Below, one piece after another: positions 1-9,453 of a DNA stretch of 64,000 bases (the first letter of the stretch is position 1; the number at the start of each line of letters is the position of its first letter). Below the pieces are notes generated by a model. It saw only the letters and a list, made by a program, of their open reading frames with translations, ran no database searches and was not told the DNA's origin. The translations under genes were made by a program, and so were the position numbers. Source of the DNA: Moraxellaceae bacterium (lineage in GTDB: Bacteria; Pseudomonadota; Gammaproteobacteria; Pseudomonadales; Moraxellaceae); assembly GCA_020697295.1 (NCBI GenBank), contig JAJFBF010000012.1:1-64000 (forward strand), given 5' to 3'.

Positions 1-271
1 GAAGGGCAAGCTCGAGCCTGTGCGCATCTTCGAGCCGGTGGGGCCGGCGGATGCGCTTGACGACGGCACGCGTGCCACCCTGACGCAATGGGAGGCGGTG
101 CTCGCCGCCTACTGCCACCAGCAGTGGGACGAGGCCGACCGCCTGCTGGCCTCGCTGCGCCTGGGTGAGGAGCGCCCGTTGTACCGGCTTTATGCGGAGC
201 GCATCGCACAGTTCCGCGCCGTGCCGCCCCCCGCCGGTTGGGATGGTGTATATACATATACAACCAAATAG
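1..271 (+). CDS. Adenylate/guanylate cyclase, C-terminal fragment
   Basis: Only the last 89 residues are in the window; the frame is open from base 2 and ends at the TAG at 269-271. The motif PVRIFEPVG, then a helical segment with EADRLL and a tail containing PPPAGWDGVYTYTTK, matches the end of class III nucleotide cyclases of the CHASE2-cyclase type, which make cAMP from ATP at the inner membrane. The catalytic core and any CHASE2 sensor would lie upstream. The family call rests on the tail alone. Confidence 0.7.
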   Translation, partial: KGKLEPVRIFEPVGPADALDDGTRATLTQWEAVLAAYCHQQWDEADRLLASLRLGEERPLYRLYAERIAQFRAVPPPAGWDGVYTYTTK

Positions 272-323
272 TGCGCCGTAGATGCCTGCCAGCGCAGGCG
301 CTGCCTTCGGCAAGGACTCGTCC

Positions 324-1085
324 ATGAGCAAGACCACCTGGGTCTTCCTCCGCGGCATCGTGCGCCAGCACCGCCACTGGGAAGACTTTCCCGCGCGCTT
401 CCAGGCCGCCTTCCCCGACGCGCAATTGCTGCTGCCGGACTTGCCCGGCAATGGTGACTTGCACGACCACGAAAGCCGCACCAGCATCACGGAGATGGTG
501 GATGCGGTGCGCGAAGACCTGGAGGGCCGCGGCCACCACGGCCCGGTACGCCTGCTGGCAGTGTCCATGGGCGCGATGGTGGGTATCGAGTGGATGCAGC
601 GTCATCCGGAGGAAATCGAGCGCGCCGTCCTGATGAACACCTCGATCCGCGGGCTGAGCCGCTTCAGCGAGCGCCTGCGCCGCGATGCCTGGCCCGACAT
701 CCTGCGCAGCCTGCTTTTCATCCCTCAGCTGGAGCGCGAGCGCCTGTTCATCGAGCTCACCAGCAATCTCTATCCTGACAAGGAAGCGCTGGCGCAACGC
801 TGGGCCGCCTATGCCGAGGCCCAGCCCACCTCGCGCATGAATGCCCTGCGCCAGCTGTTCGCCGCCGCCACCTGGCGCGCGCCGGACGCGCGTCCGCACG
901 AGCATGTGCTGCTGCTGCAAAGCCTGGGCGACCATGTGGTGGACCCGGTCTGCACCACGCGCATCGCCGACTGCTGGCGCTGGCCGCTGGTCACCCACCC
1001 CGCCGCGGGCCATGACCTGACCCTCGACGATCCGGACTGGGTGATTGCGCAGGTCCGGCACTGGCTGGCGACCGGGGAAACGTAA
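324..1085 (+). CDS. Alpha/beta hydrolase
   Basis: A 253-residue protein with an alpha/beta-hydrolase layout. LLLPDLPGNG (about 36-44) resembles the family's D-x-P-G-x-G strand. The nucleophile elbow AVSMGAM puts the catalytic serine at about S81 (S-M-G form), and GHDLTLDDP near the C-terminus supplies the likely catalytic histidine, about H230. The substrate cannot be predicted. ATG 324 is chosen because AAGGA lies 7 bases upstream; an in-frame ATG at 282 would add 14 unconserved-looking residues. It is convergent with the alkene reductase, 35 bp away. Confidence 0.8.
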   Translation: MSKTTWVFLRGIVRQHRHWEDFPARFQAAFPDAQLLLPDLPGNGDLHDHESRTSITEMVDAVREDLEGRGHHGPVRLLAVSMGAMVGIEWMQRHPEEIERAVLMNTSIRGLSRFSERLRRDAWPDILRSLLFIPQLERERLFIELTSNLYPDKEALAQRWAAYAEAQPTSRMNALRQLFAAATWRAPDARPHEHVLLLQSLGDHVVDPVCTTRIADCWRWPLVTHPAAGHDLTLDDPDWVIAQVRHWLATGET

Positions 1086-1120
1086 AGGGGCGCCCGACAC
1101 CGGGCCCAGGTCGCCACGAC

Positions 1121-2215
1121 TCAGGCCAGCGCAGGATAGTCCGTATAGCCCTCGGCGCCACCGCCATAGAAAGTCGCCAGCACCGGTGCATTGAGCGGCG
1201 CACCGGTTTCCAGCCGGCGCGGCAGGTCGGGGTTGGCGATAAAGGCGCGGCCAAAGGCGGCGGCATCAATCAGGCCCTGCCCGAGCAGGTCCTCGGCTTT
1301 TTCTATTGTGTAATTGCCGGCGCCGATGATCACGCCGGGAAATATTTCGCGCAGCGCGCGGCGGAACTCGAGGGTGAGCGCCGGCCCGCCGGCCCAGTCC
1401 GGCTCGGACAGGTGCAGATAGGCGATGCCGCGCTCCGCGAATTGCCCGGCGAGATAGAGGCCCATCTCGAGGCCCTCGCGGTCATCGAGGCCATTGAAGA
1501 TGCCGAGGGGGGAAATGCGGATGCCCACATGGGCCGCATCCCAGGCGGCAATCGTCGCATCCAGCGCTTCCAGGGTCAGGCGCGCGCGATTTTCCAGCGA
1601 GCCGCCATAGGCATCCGTGCGGTGGTTGCTTTCCGTCGACTGGAACTGATGAAGCAGGTAGCCGTGCGCGGCATGCAGCTCGACCATGTCAAAGCCAGCC
1701 GCCCGCGCGCAGGCGGTGGCATGGCGGTAATCGTCGATCAGACCCGGGATTTCGGAGAGCTCAAGGGCGCGGGGCGTGGGGCAATCGGCGCGCTGTGGCT
1801 TGCCGCCTTCGCCGCGCACGCTGGTGCGGTTCTTGTATGGCAATGCCGAGGCCGAGACCGGCAGGCCGCCATCGGGCTGCAGCGAGGAATGCGAAACCCG
1901 ACCCACATGCCAGAGCTGGGCGCACATGCGCCCTCCCGCGTCATGAACTGCCCCGGTGATGTGCTTCCAGCCCGCCACCTGCGCGGCGCTGTAGATGCCG
2001 GGCGTGTCCATATACCCCTTGCCCTGCGGCGAGACCTGTGTGGCCTCACTGATGACCAGTCCGGCGCTGGCGCGCTGCACGTAATAGGTCGCCATGAGGT
2101 CGTTGGGCACGTCATCGGGGAAGGTGGCGCGCATGCGCGTCAGCGGCGCCATGATGACGCGATTGGGCAGCGTCAGCGCGCCGACCGCGAGGGGAGTGAA
2201 AAGCTTGCCGGGCAT
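1121..2215 (-). CDS. Alkene reductase, old yellow enzyme family (NemA-like)
   Basis: A 364-residue FMN-dependent ene-reductase. N-terminal [20 protein letters not shown] is the family's opening strand and FMN contact. [11 protein letters not shown] (about 180-190) carries the paired-histidine substrate site of the NemA subgroup, followed by [23 protein letters not shown] and [14 protein letters not shown] form the FMN-phosphate and C-terminal signature. Such enzymes reduce activated C=C bonds, maleimides, nitro groups and quinones with NAD(P)H in the cytoplasm. Length is normal for the family. No adjacent NemR-type repressor is visible. Confidence 0.92.
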   Translation of the reverse strand: MPGKLFTPLAVGALTLPNRVIMAPLTRMRATFPDDVPNDLMATYYVQRASAGLVISEATQVSPQGKGYMDTPGIYSAAQVAGWKHITGAVHDAGGRMCAQLWHVGRVSHSSLQPDGGLPVSASALPYKNRTSVRGEGGKPQRADCPTPRALELSEIPGLIDDYRHATACARAAGFDMVELHAAHGYLLHQFQSTESNHRTDAYGGSLENRARLTLEALDATIAAWDAAHVGIRISPLGIFNGLDDREGLEMGLYLAGQFAERGIAYLHLSEPDWAGGPALTLEFRRALREIFPGVIIGAGNYTIEKAEDLLGQGLIDAAAFGRAFIANPDLPRRLETGAPLNAPVLATFYGGGAEGYTDYPALA

Positions 2216-2302
2216 GGAGCCTCCGTGGGTGGGTTCAAGCGCCCGAGGGTGGCATGCCCGCTGTTTGAAATGAAGTGGACAGGCCTGCTGTCCGGGATCG
2301 CC

Positions 2303-3340
2303 TCAGACGGCGCGCCCCTCTCCTTCCTTCAGCACGAGAAAAGCCGACGGATCCATGCCCCGCCTTGCCAGCGCCTCGCCGAGGTCAATGACCGGCTGCC
2401 CGATCGATTCGTCGGTCAGCTGGAAGGTATTGAAGTGGATGGCCAGCGAGGCCCGGGCATCAAGGTCGAGATGGGCGCGCACGGCGTCATCGGGATTCAT
2501 GTGCACCGGCCCCATGAACCAGTACGGCTCGTAGGCGCCGATGGGCAGCAAGGCCAGCCGCGGCGCGCCGAGGCGGGCCCGGATATCGGCAAAGTGCGGG
2601 CCGTAGCCGGTGTCGCCGGCAAAGAAGCAGCCGCCGGCCGGGGTGTCGACCCAGAGCCCGCCCCAGAGCGTCATGTCGCGATCGCGGATGCCGCGCCCGG
2701 AAAAATGCTGGGCCGGCGTGAAGTGGAGAGTGAGGTCCTTGTGCTCGACGCTGCCCCACCAGTCGAGCTCGGTGACATGGCGCATGCCGTTGGCGTGCAG
2801 CAGCGGCGCATTGCCAAGGCCGGTAACGATATGCGGGTGGTCGCGGCGCTCGAGGAACTTGAGGGTGGCGAGATCGAGGTGATCGTAGTGGTTGTGGCTG
2901 AGCAGGACGATGTCGATGCGCGGCAGGTCCTTCAGGGCCACGCCGGCGGCACGCACGCGGCGCGGGCCGAGATTCTGGAAGGGGCTGACGCGCTCCGACC
3001 ACACCGGATCGGTGAGGAGATTGTAAGGGCCGATCTGCAGCAGCACGGTGGCGTGGTTGATGAACGTCGCACGCCAGTCGCGCAGCTGCGTGGACAGGCG
3101 CGCGGGCGGCGCCGGGAACACCGGATTGTCCTCCCAGCCCGGCCAGCGCGACGGCTGCCGTGTGCGCAGCCAGGTGAAGACTTGCGTCAGCGCGCGCTCG
3201 GGATGGTGCAGGTTGTGGAACTTGTCGCCATTGCAGTGGTCGGATACCGGATAGCGCCGCGTCGGACGCGCCAGCAAGCGGTCGCGGGGCTTCTCGGTGC
3301 GCAGGTGCGGCTCGTGGCCGCGCAGTTTTTCCTTGCTCAT
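2303..3340 (-). CDS. Metallo-beta-lactamase-fold metal-dependent hydrolase (NAPE-PLD-like)
   Basis: A 345-residue MBL-fold protein. SHNHYDHLD gives the HxHxDH zinc motif, FFAGDTGYG the metal-bridging aspartate region, and MGPVHMNPDDAV plus AIHFNTFQLTDE the C-terminal metal-binding segments seen in bacterial NAPE-phospholipase-D-like hydrolases. The substrate is unknown. ATG 3340 is chosen; the frame stays open upstream, but that stretch is antisense-frame overlap with the diguanylate cyclase. It begins 22 bp after the diguanylate cyclase stop, so the two are probably cotranscribed. Confidence 0.85.
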   Translation of the reverse strand: MSKEKLRGHEPHLRTEKPRDRLLARPTRRYPVSDHCNGDKFHNLHHPERALTQVFTWLRTRQPSRWPGWEDNPVFPAPPARLSTQLRDWRATFINHATVLLQIGPYNLLTDPVWSERVSPFQNLGPRRVRAAGVALKDLPRIDIVLLSHNHYDHLDLATLKFLERRDHPHIVTGLGNAPLLHANGMRHVTELDWWGSVEHKDLTLHFTPAQHFSGRGIRDRDMTLWGGLWVDTPAGGCFFAGDTGYGPHFADIRARLGAPRLALLPIGAYEPYWFMGPVHMNPDDAVRAHLDLDARASLAIHFNTFQLTDESIGQPVIDLGEALARRGMDPSAFLVLKEGEGRAV

Positions 3341-3362
3341 GGAACGGTATCCGGTGTGGCGG

Positions 3363-4523
3363 TCAGGTCGGCGACGGGGTCCCGGCACCGGCCAGCGCGA
3401 ACTGGTAACGGTTGCGGCCGGCCTGCTTGGCTGCGCGCATCGCCGCCTCGGCCGCCAGCAGCAGGGCGTCGGGGGTGGCTGCATCGCGCGGGTAGATGGC
3501 GATGCCGATGCTGGCGCCGACCGGATAGCGATCGCCGAACTGTGGCAGCAAGGGCGACGCCAGGGAGGCGATGAGGCGCTCGGCCAACGCGCCCACACTG
3601 GCCGGCTCGGTGGTGATGGGCGTGAGGATGACGAACTCGTCGCTGCCCAGGCGGGCCAGCACATCGGACTCACGGACACGGTCGCGGAAGCGGCGCGCCG
3701 CCACGCGCAGCAGGCGGTCGCCGACTTCCTGGCCCTGCTGGTCGTTGACGTTGCGGAAGCCGTCGAGATCGACATAGAGCAGCGCCAGCTGGGTGCGCTC
3801 GCGCCGCGCCTGGGCGAGCGCGCGTTCCGTCCATTGCATGAAGTAACGGCGGTTGGGGAGGCTGGTGAGGCTGTCATGCATGGCCTCGTATTGCAGGCGC
3901 TCGCCGAGCAGGGAACGCGCACGCACGGCGCGTAGCAGCATCACGCCGGCATAGGCGAGCAATACGCCGCCCAGCCCGAGCAGCAACCACAGGCGCTGCC
4001 AGTGACTGGCGCGGGCGCGGGAAAGATCGCTGGCGACACGGCCTTCGGCGCTCTCGGTCATGGCCAGCAGTGTGTCGAGGCGGGGGGCCGGTGCCCCGGG
4101 GACTACCGCCAGGCCGGAGTCCAGCGCGGCACCGGGAGCGGGCGCCACAGGCGCCTCGCGGAAAGAAGCCGGGTAAGGAGCCGGCGTGGCGGCGGCAGGC
4201 AGAACGGCAGGAGCGGCCCGTGCCGCCTCACCCTGGGCACGCACGGCCTCGACCTGGGCCAGGGCCTCGGGATCCCGGGCATGAAGGTCGGCCAGGGCAT
4301 CGAGGTGGCGCCGGGCTTCAGCCCAGTCGGGGGCCGCGGCCGCGAGCAGGACGCGGCGCACCGACTGCAGCTCCGTACGGACATGCAGGACGCGGGACTG
4401 CTCCAGAAGAATCGCATCGAGGCGACGCGCCTCCTGCACGTAAAGCAGCGCGCTGCCGGCAAGGATGACCAGGGCCGCCACGAAGGGGGTAAGAATGCCG
4501 AAATCGCGTGAAAGCCGTTTCAT
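3363..4523 (-). CDS. Membrane-anchored diguanylate cyclase (GGDEF domain, GSDEF variant)
   Basis: A 386-residue inner-membrane protein. Membrane helices at about 10-28 and 177-197 bracket a periplasmic Pro/Ala-rich region with predicted helices. HDSLTSLPNRRYF opens a GGDEF domain. The metal-binding aspartate is in YVDLDGFRNVND (about 250-261). The active-site loop reads GSDEF at about 293-297 instead of GGDEF. An I-site RESD (284-287) sits exactly five residues before it, so product feedback inhibition is likely. It should make c-di-GMP from two GTP. The G-to-S change occurs in other members, so activity is probable but not certain. It is first in an operon with the MBL hydrolase. Confidence 0.9.
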   Translation of the reverse strand: MKRLSRDFGILTPFVAALVILAGSALLYVQEARRLDAILLEQSRVLHVRTELQSVRRVLLAAAAPDWAEARRHLDALADLHARDPEALAQVEAVRAQGEAARAAPAVLPAAATPAPYPASFREAPVAPAPGAALDSGLAVVPGAPAPRLDTLLAMTESAEGRVASDLSRARASHWQRLWLLLGLGGVLLAYAGVMLLRAVRARSLLGERLQYEAMHDSLTSLPNRRYFMQWTERALAQARRERTQLALLYVDLDGFRNVNDQQGQEVGDRLLRVAARRFRDRVRESDVLARLGSDEFVILTPITTEPASVGALAERLIASLASPLLPQFGDRYPVGASIGIAIYPRDAATPDALLLAAEAAMRAAKQAGRNRYQFALAGAGTPSPT

Positions 4524-4645
4524 GGGTATCGTCGTGTGGTGGACGGCAGGCCGGCCGTCATCCCTGCCCGAGCCTGTTTGCGCACCTTAGCAGACCGGGC
4601 GGCAAAGCCGAACGGCCGGCGCGCCCGGCCGACGGCGCGCGGCGG

Positions 4646-5722
4646 TCAGGGCCGGAGGTAGACGACGAGGCCGTCATGATCGGAGCTGGCCAGGGCGCTG
4701 TCGGGCGGCATATCCCGGCGCAGGCGGGCGCCCGCGTTACCCCGGCTCACGGCCAGGCGCGCCACGGCGGGCAACAGCGCGGGACTGGACAGCACATGAT
4801 CCAGGGCTTCGGGCCGGCAGCGATAGACAAAGGTATAACGCTCTTCCTCGGGCAGCCGCTCAAGCAGGCTGTGCAGGCCGGCCTGCTGCAGGATGCCGAG
4901 CACGTCCACACCGCCCAGCACCTCGGGAGTGGCATTGAAGTCGCCGAGGACCAGCATGCGGCGTGGCGGCTTTGCTACCAAAGCTGCCCGCAGCCAGGCC
5001 GCCAGCGCCTCGGCCTGCTGCTGGCGCTTGCGCGCAATGCGACGGGCCGCGCGCTCGTCACGATCGCTGCCATAGAGCGACTTGAGATGCACATTGATGA
5101 CCTCGATCTCACGCCCCTGCGGCGAGCGCAACAGCAGGCGCAAGGGCGGCCGGTCAAACAGCGGATGGCGATCAAGCTTCTGCCGCGCCAGCAGGGGCTC
5201 GATGGCCAGCACCTGCCAGTCGGCGCGCACCAGGAAGCCGACATCGATGCCGCCGCTGTCCTGGCCCTCGGGCGCGACCGGGCGCCAGCTGATCCCGGTG
5301 CGCGCGCGCAGGGCGCCGGCGAGGTCGGCCAGCGCCTTCTCGTGCTCGACCTCCTGCACTGCAAGCACCGCCGGCCGGCGCAGCACTTCGTCGACCTGTC
5401 GGGCGAGCTGTCCGAGACGCTGGTGATACTCCGCCGTGGGCACGACCTTGCCGATGCCATCGTCGACATCATCGAAGAGCCGCTTGAGATTTTGCGTCGC
5501 CACGGTCACTTCACCGGCGGCCGGAGCCGGCACCGGCTGCACTGTACGAGGCGGCGGCGGGCATTCGTTATCGCGCGCCTGGGCAAAGGAACAACAAAGA
5601 CAATACAGCAGAAGCAGCAAAGGGCTGGAGCGGGCCGCTAGGCTGTTGGCAGCCGGCGCGCGGGCCGGACTTTTGCCGGCGCTGATCACCAGCGCCAGGC
5701 GCGGATGACGGAGAATCTTCAT
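4646..5722 (-). CDS. Endonuclease/exonuclease/phosphatase (EEP) family protein, probably exported
   Basis: A 358-residue protein. VATQNLKRLFDD, LAVQEVEHEKAL, VINVHLKSLYG, VLGDFNATPE and the terminal SSDHDGLVVYL are the ordered metal- and phosphate-binding motifs of the EEP (DNase I-like) fold. SPLLLLLYCLCCSFAQA (about 33-49) looks like a signal-peptide core with an AQA cleavage site, but the n-region is long, so the true start may be internal (a non-ATG codon). The ATG at 5722 overlaps the start codon of the divergent lipoprotein gene. Target (DNA, RNA or phospholipid) is unknown. Confidence 0.8.
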   Translation of the reverse strand: MKILRHPRLALVISAGKSPARAPAANSLAARSSPLLLLLYCLCCSFAQARDNECPPPPRTVQPVPAPAAGEVTVATQNLKRLFDDVDDGIGKVVPTAEYHQRLGQLARQVDEVLRRPAVLAVQEVEHEKALADLAGALRARTGISWRPVAPEGQDSGGIDVGFLVRADWQVLAIEPLLARQKLDRHPLFDRPPLRLLLRSPQGREIEVINVHLKSLYGSDRDERAARRIARKRQQQAEALAAWLRAALVAKPPRRMLVLGDFNATPEVLGGVDVLGILQQAGLHSLLERLPEEERYTFVYRCRPEALDHVLSSPALLPAVARLAVSRGNAGARLRRDMPPDSALASSDHDGLVVYLRP

Positions 5723-6086
5723 GCGGGTCTACCTGTGGGCCATGCTGGCAACGCTGACACTGGCCGGCTGCCAGAGCAACCCCGCACAACGCGTAATCGT
5801 CGATACAAAAGGCATCGATCCCGCAGTTTACCAGCAGGACCTCAACGAATGCGTGGCGCTGGCCGACCAGGCCCGCCCCGGCGGCTCGGCCGCGCGCGGC
5901 GCACTTGGCGGCGCCATGCTCGGTGGCGCGCTCGGCGGCATCTTCGGCGACAGCCGCAGCGCTGCGCGCATGGCCGGTGGCGGCGCCGTAGTCGGGGGCG
6001 CCTCGCAAGCCGGCGCCGGCTATTCCGAGCGTGACCGCGTGCTGCGCAACTGCATGAGCGGTCGTGGCTACCGCGTGCTGAACTGA
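5721..6086 (+). CDS. Glycine-zipper lipoprotein
   Basis: A 121-residue protein with a lipoprotein signal ending in the lipobox LAGC (Cys about 17), so it should be acylated and outer-membrane-attached. The centre (about 55-95) is a run of small-residue repeats such as GGAMLGGALGGIFGD, a glycine-zipper membrane-inserting segment. It ends SGRGYRVLN with a cysteine in LRNCMSGRGY, as in other glycine-zipper outer-membrane lipoproteins. The Shine-Dalgarno GGAG lies about 7 bases before ATG 5721. Function is unknown. Confidence 0.8.
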   Translation: MRVYLWAMLATLTLAGCQSNPAQRVIVDTKGIDPAVYQQDLNECVALADQARPGGSAARGALGGAMLGGALGGIFGDSRSAARMAGGGAVVGGASQAGAGYSERDRVLRNCMSGRGYRVLN

Positions 6087-6131
6087 GCGATCGCCACTAT
6101 CGAGGGCGGAGCCGCGCGACAGCACCCTTGG

Positions 6132-6201
6132 CAACGCCAACGCCAACGCCAACGCCAACGCCAACGCCAACGCCAACGCCAACGCCAACGCCAACGCCAA
6201 C
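6132..6201. repeat. Hexanucleotide tandem repeat (CAACGC), about 11.7 copies
   Basis: Bases 6132-6197 are eleven perfect head-to-tail copies of CAACGC followed by a four-base partial copy. No unit differs. It lies 45 bp after the lipoprotein stop and just before the bidirectional terminator. Translated, it would give Thr-Pro (plus) or Leu-Ala (minus) dipeptide repeats, but no credible gene covers it. Confidence 0.97.
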
Positions 6202-6223
6202 AGATTTTCCTCCAATCATCCTG

Positions 6224-6258
6224 AATAAAAAAACCCGGCATTGCCGGGCTTTTTTATT
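6224..6258. terminator. Bidirectional intrinsic terminator
   Basis: The arms CCCGGC and GCCGGG around a 3-nt loop are flanked by seven A on the left and six T on the right, so the hairpin can act on both strands. It separates the glycine-zipper lipoprotein (plus) from the convergent RND pump gene (minus), whose stop is 13 bp away. Confidence 0.9.
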
Positions 6259-6270
6259 CACCAGTGCCGG

Positions 6271-9200
6271 TCACTTCCGATCAACTCCCGGCGCGGCAAC
6301 GTCACTTTCAAGCTCATGCCCCTGCAGCCTGCGCTGGCGCTCGCTACCCGGGAAGAAGCGACGCACCACCACATAGAAAACGGGCACCAGGAATACCGCC
6401 AGCACCGTGGCCGTGATCATGCCCCCCATGACGCCGGTGCCAATGGCGCGCTGGCTGGCCGAGCCGGCGCCGGTGGCGAAGGCCAGGGGCACCACGCCCA
6501 GGATAAAGGCGAAGGACGTCATCAGGATGGGCCGGAAGCGCAGGTGCACCGCCTCCAGGATGGAGTCCTTGACGCTCTTGCCCTGGGCCTGAAGATCCTT
6601 GGCGAACTCGATGATGAGGATGGCGTTCTTGGCCGACAGGCCCACGATCGCAATCAGGCCCACCTTGAAATACACATCGTCCGGCATGCCGCGCAGGGTC
6701 ACCCCGAGCACGGCGCCGAGGATGCCGAGCGGCACCACCAGGATCACCGCAAAGGGAATCGACCACGACTCGTACAGCGCCGCCAGCACCAGGAACACCG
6801 TCAGGATGGAGAGCGCATACAGCATGGGCGCCTGCGAGCCGGACAGGCGCTCCTCATAAGATTGCCCCGACCACTCATAGCCAAAGCCCGGGGGCAGCTT
6901 GCCGAACATGGCTTCCATCTCGGCCATGGCCTCGCCCGTGCTCTTGCCGGGCGCGGCGGCGCCGGCGAGCTTGACCGAGGGGAATCCGTTGTAGCGCTCG
7001 AGTCGTGGCGAGCCCATGCCCCACTTCGCCACGGCAAAGGTGGAAAAAGGCACCATGCTGCCGCTGGCGTTGCGCACGCGCAGCTCCATCACATCACCCG
7101 GCAGCATGCGGTCGGCAGCACCGGCCTGCACGATGACCTTCTGCACGCGGCCATCGCGCACGAAGTCATTCACGTAGGTCGAGCCAAAGGCGATGCCGAG
7201 GGTGCTGTTGATGTCGCCGATGGCAACACCCAGGGCCCGCGCCTTCTCGCGATCCACGTCCACCTGCAACTGCGCCGCATCTTCCTGACCTTCCGGTCGC
7301 AGACCGGTGATGAGCTGGCTCTGCGCGGCCATGCCAAGGAGCATGTTGCGCGCCTCGATCAGCTTTTCATGGCCCTGCCCGCTGCGATCCTGCAGGCGGA
7401 AATCGAAGCCCGAGGAATTGCCGAGCTCGGGAATCGGCGGCGGGTTCAGCGGGAAGATGATGGCGTCCTTTACCCCCATGAAGAAGCCGAAGGCACGACC
7501 GATCACGGCACCCACGGCGGACTCTGGCTCGGTGCGCTCGTCCCAGGGCTTGAGCGTGGTGAAGGCGATGCCGCCATTCTGGCCGCGCCCAAAAAAGCTG
7601 AAGCCGGCGACCGTGACCACCTTGTCGATGTTCGGATCTTTTTGCGTGTAGTAGCCCTCGAGCTGCTCGAGCACGTTCAGCGTGCGCTCCTGAGTGGCGC
7701 CGGAGGGCAGCATGATGACATTGAGGAAATAGCCCTGGTCCTCTTCCGGCAGGAAGGACGAGGGCAGGCGCGCGAAGAGCAGCCCCACGATGACGACGAT
7801 GACGCCGTAGATCAGCATGTAGCGCCCGGCGCGGCCGATGATGCGCTCGACCAGGCCCTGGTAGCTGCGCGAGGTACGTGCAAAACCGCGATTGAACCAT
7901 CCAAAGAAGCCGCGCTTCTCATGATGCTCTCCGGGCACCAGCGGCTTCAGCAGCGTGGCGCACAGGGCCGGCGTCAGTGACAGGGCGAGAATGGCCGAGA
8001 ACACCATCGAGGCCACCAGCGACAGCGAGAACTGCCGGTAGATATTGCCCACCGAGCCGGCAAAGAAGGCCATGGGAATGAACACGGCGATGAGCACCAG
8101 GGTGATGCCGATGATGGCGCCGGTAATCTGGCCCATGGCCTTGCGTGTCGCCTCGCGTGGCGACAGTCCTTCCTCGGCCATGATGCGCTCGACGTTTTCC
8201 ACCACCACGATGGCATCGTCGACGAGAATGCCGATGGCCAGCACCATGCCGAACATGGTGAGCACGTTGATCGAGAAGCCGAAGGCAAGCATGGCTGCCA
8301 GCGTCCCGAGCAGCGCCACCGGCACCACGATGGTGGGGATCAGCGTGGCGCGCAGGTTCTGCAGGAAGAGGTACATCACCAGGAAGACCAGGATGATGGC
8401 CTCCACCAACGTCTTCAGCACTTCCTCGATGGATATCTTGATGAACTTGGAGGTGTCGTAGGGCACTTCATAGCCCACGCCCTTGGGGAAATAGGGCGCG
8501 AGCTCGGCCATGCGCTGCTTGACGCCGTCAGCGGTGGCCAACGCGTTGGCAGTCGGCGTCAGCTTGATGCCAAGTCCGGCGACGGCATTGCCGTTGAGGC
8601 GCGCCTCCACCGAATAATCCGAGGCGCCGAGCTCTACTTTGGCCACATCGCCCAGGCGTACCACGGAGCCATCCGGATTGGCGCGCAGGATGATGTTATT
8701 GAACTGCTCGGGCGTGCTGAGGCGAGAGGCCGGCACCACGATGGTGGCGTTCAGCTGCTGGCCCTTGATCGCCGGCAAGGCGCCCAGCTCGCCGCCGGCC
8801 ACCTGCACGTTCTGGTCGCGGATGGCGGTGGTGACATCGAGCGGGGTCAGGTTGAGGCCGGTGAGGCGGGCCGGGTCGAGCCAGATGCGCATCGCGTATT
8901 CGGCGCCGAAAAGCTGCACGTCGCCAACACCGTCCACGCGACGCAGCGGATCAAGGATGCTGGCGGCGGCATAGCTGGCGAGATCGGTGCGATCGAGCGA
9001 GCCATCGGTGGACTTGAGGATGACAAACATCAGGAAATTGCGCGCGGCGCGGTCCACGCGCACGCCCTGGGCGCGCACCTCCGCCGGCAGGCGCGACTCC
9101 ACGCGCTTGAGGCGGTTCTGCACTTCCACGCTGGCCAGATCAATGTCGGTGCCCGGCTGGAAGGTCAGCGTGATGGTGGCTGTGCCCGACGACTCCGAGG

Positions 9201-9441
9201 TGGAGTACATGTTGAGCAGGCCTTCGGCGCCATTCATCTCCTGCTCGATGATGGCGGTGACCGAGTCTTCCAGCGTGCGCGCAGAGGCGCCCGGATAGGT
9301 CGCTGTCACCGCGATCGAGGGCGGCGCGATGGTGGGATATTGCGAGATCGGCAGGCTGCGGATGGAGAGCAGCCCCGCCAGCGCGATGATGAGCGCAACC
9401 ACCCAGGCGAAAACCGGGCGATCGACAAAGAAACGGGCCAT
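6271..9441 (-). CDS. RND efflux pump inner-membrane transporter (HAE1/AcrB family)
   Basis: A 1056-residue proton-driven multidrug transporter of normal AcrB/MexB length. The N-terminus MARFFVDRPVFAWV is the first transmembrane helix typical of HAE1 pumps. GILVDDAIVVVENVER carries the two TM4 aspartates of the proton relay. The two halves repeat the 6-TM plus periplasmic porter-domain plan; EAVHLRFRPILMTSFAFILG near the C-terminus is the second-half signature. It follows the adaptor gene by 12 bp in one operon. No outer-membrane channel gene or TetR-type repressor is adjacent, so the channel is probably encoded elsewhere. Confidence 0.96.
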   Translation of the reverse strand: MARFFVDRPVFAWVVALIIALAGLLSIRSLPISQYPTIAPPSIAVTATYPGASARTLEDSVTAIIEQEMNGAEGLLNMYSTSESSGTATITLTFQPGTDIDLASVEVQNRLKRVESRLPAEVRAQGVRVDRAARNFLMFVILKSTDGSLDRTDLASYAAASILDPLRRVDGVGDVQLFGAEYAMRIWLDPARLTGLNLTPLDVTTAIRDQNVQVAGGELGALPAIKGQQLNATIVVPASRLSTPEQFNNIILRANPDGSVVRLGDVAKVELGASDYSVEARLNGNAVAGLGIKLTPTANALATADGVKQRMAELAPYFPKGVGYEVPYDTSKFIKISIEEVLKTLVEAIILVFLVMYLFLQNLRATLIPTIVVPVALLGTLAAMLAFGFSINVLTMFGMVLAIGILVDDAIVVVENVERIMAEEGLSPREATRKAMGQITGAIIGITLVLIAVFIPMAFFAGSVGNIYRQFSLSLVASMVFSAILALSLTPALCATLLKPLVPGEHHEKRGFFGWFNRGFARTSRSYQGLVERIIGRAGRYMLIYGVIVVIVGLLFARLPSSFLPEEDQGYFLNVIMLPSGATQERTLNVLEQLEGYYTQKDPNIDKVVTVAGFSFFGRGQNGGIAFTTLKPWDERTEPESAVGAVIGRAFGFFMGVKDAIIFPLNPPPIPELGNSSGFDFRLQDRSGQGHEKLIEARNMLLGMAAQSQLITGLRPEGQEDAAQLQVDVDREKARALGVAIGDINSTLGIAFGSTYVNDFVRDGRVQKVIVQAGAADRMLPGDVMELRVRNASGSMVPFSTFAVAKWGMGSPRLERYNGFPSVKLAGAAAPGKSTGEAMAEMEAMFGKLPPGFGYEWSGQSYEERLSGSQAPMLYALSILTVFLVLAALYESWSIPFAVILVVPLGILGAVLGVTLRGMPDDVYFKVGLIAIVGLSAKNAILIIEFAKDLQAQGKSVKDSILEAVHLRFRPILMTSFAFILGVVPLAFATGAGSASQRAIGTGVMGGMITATVLAVFLVPVFYVVVRRFFPGSERQRRLQGHELESDVAAPGVDRK

Positions 9442-9453
9442 GGGGGACTCTCC

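Noticed and set aside
3341-3922. N-terminal extension of the metallo-beta-lactamase gene
   Set aside because: It lies in another frame across the diguanylate cyclase gene and has Arg/Ser-rich shadow composition; ATG 3340 starts the recognisable protein.
6128-6376. Reading frame with Thr-Pro repeats, and the opposite one with Leu-Ala repeats (to 5568)
   Set aside because: Both arise only from the hexanucleotide repeat, cross the terminator or the real genes, and resemble no protein.
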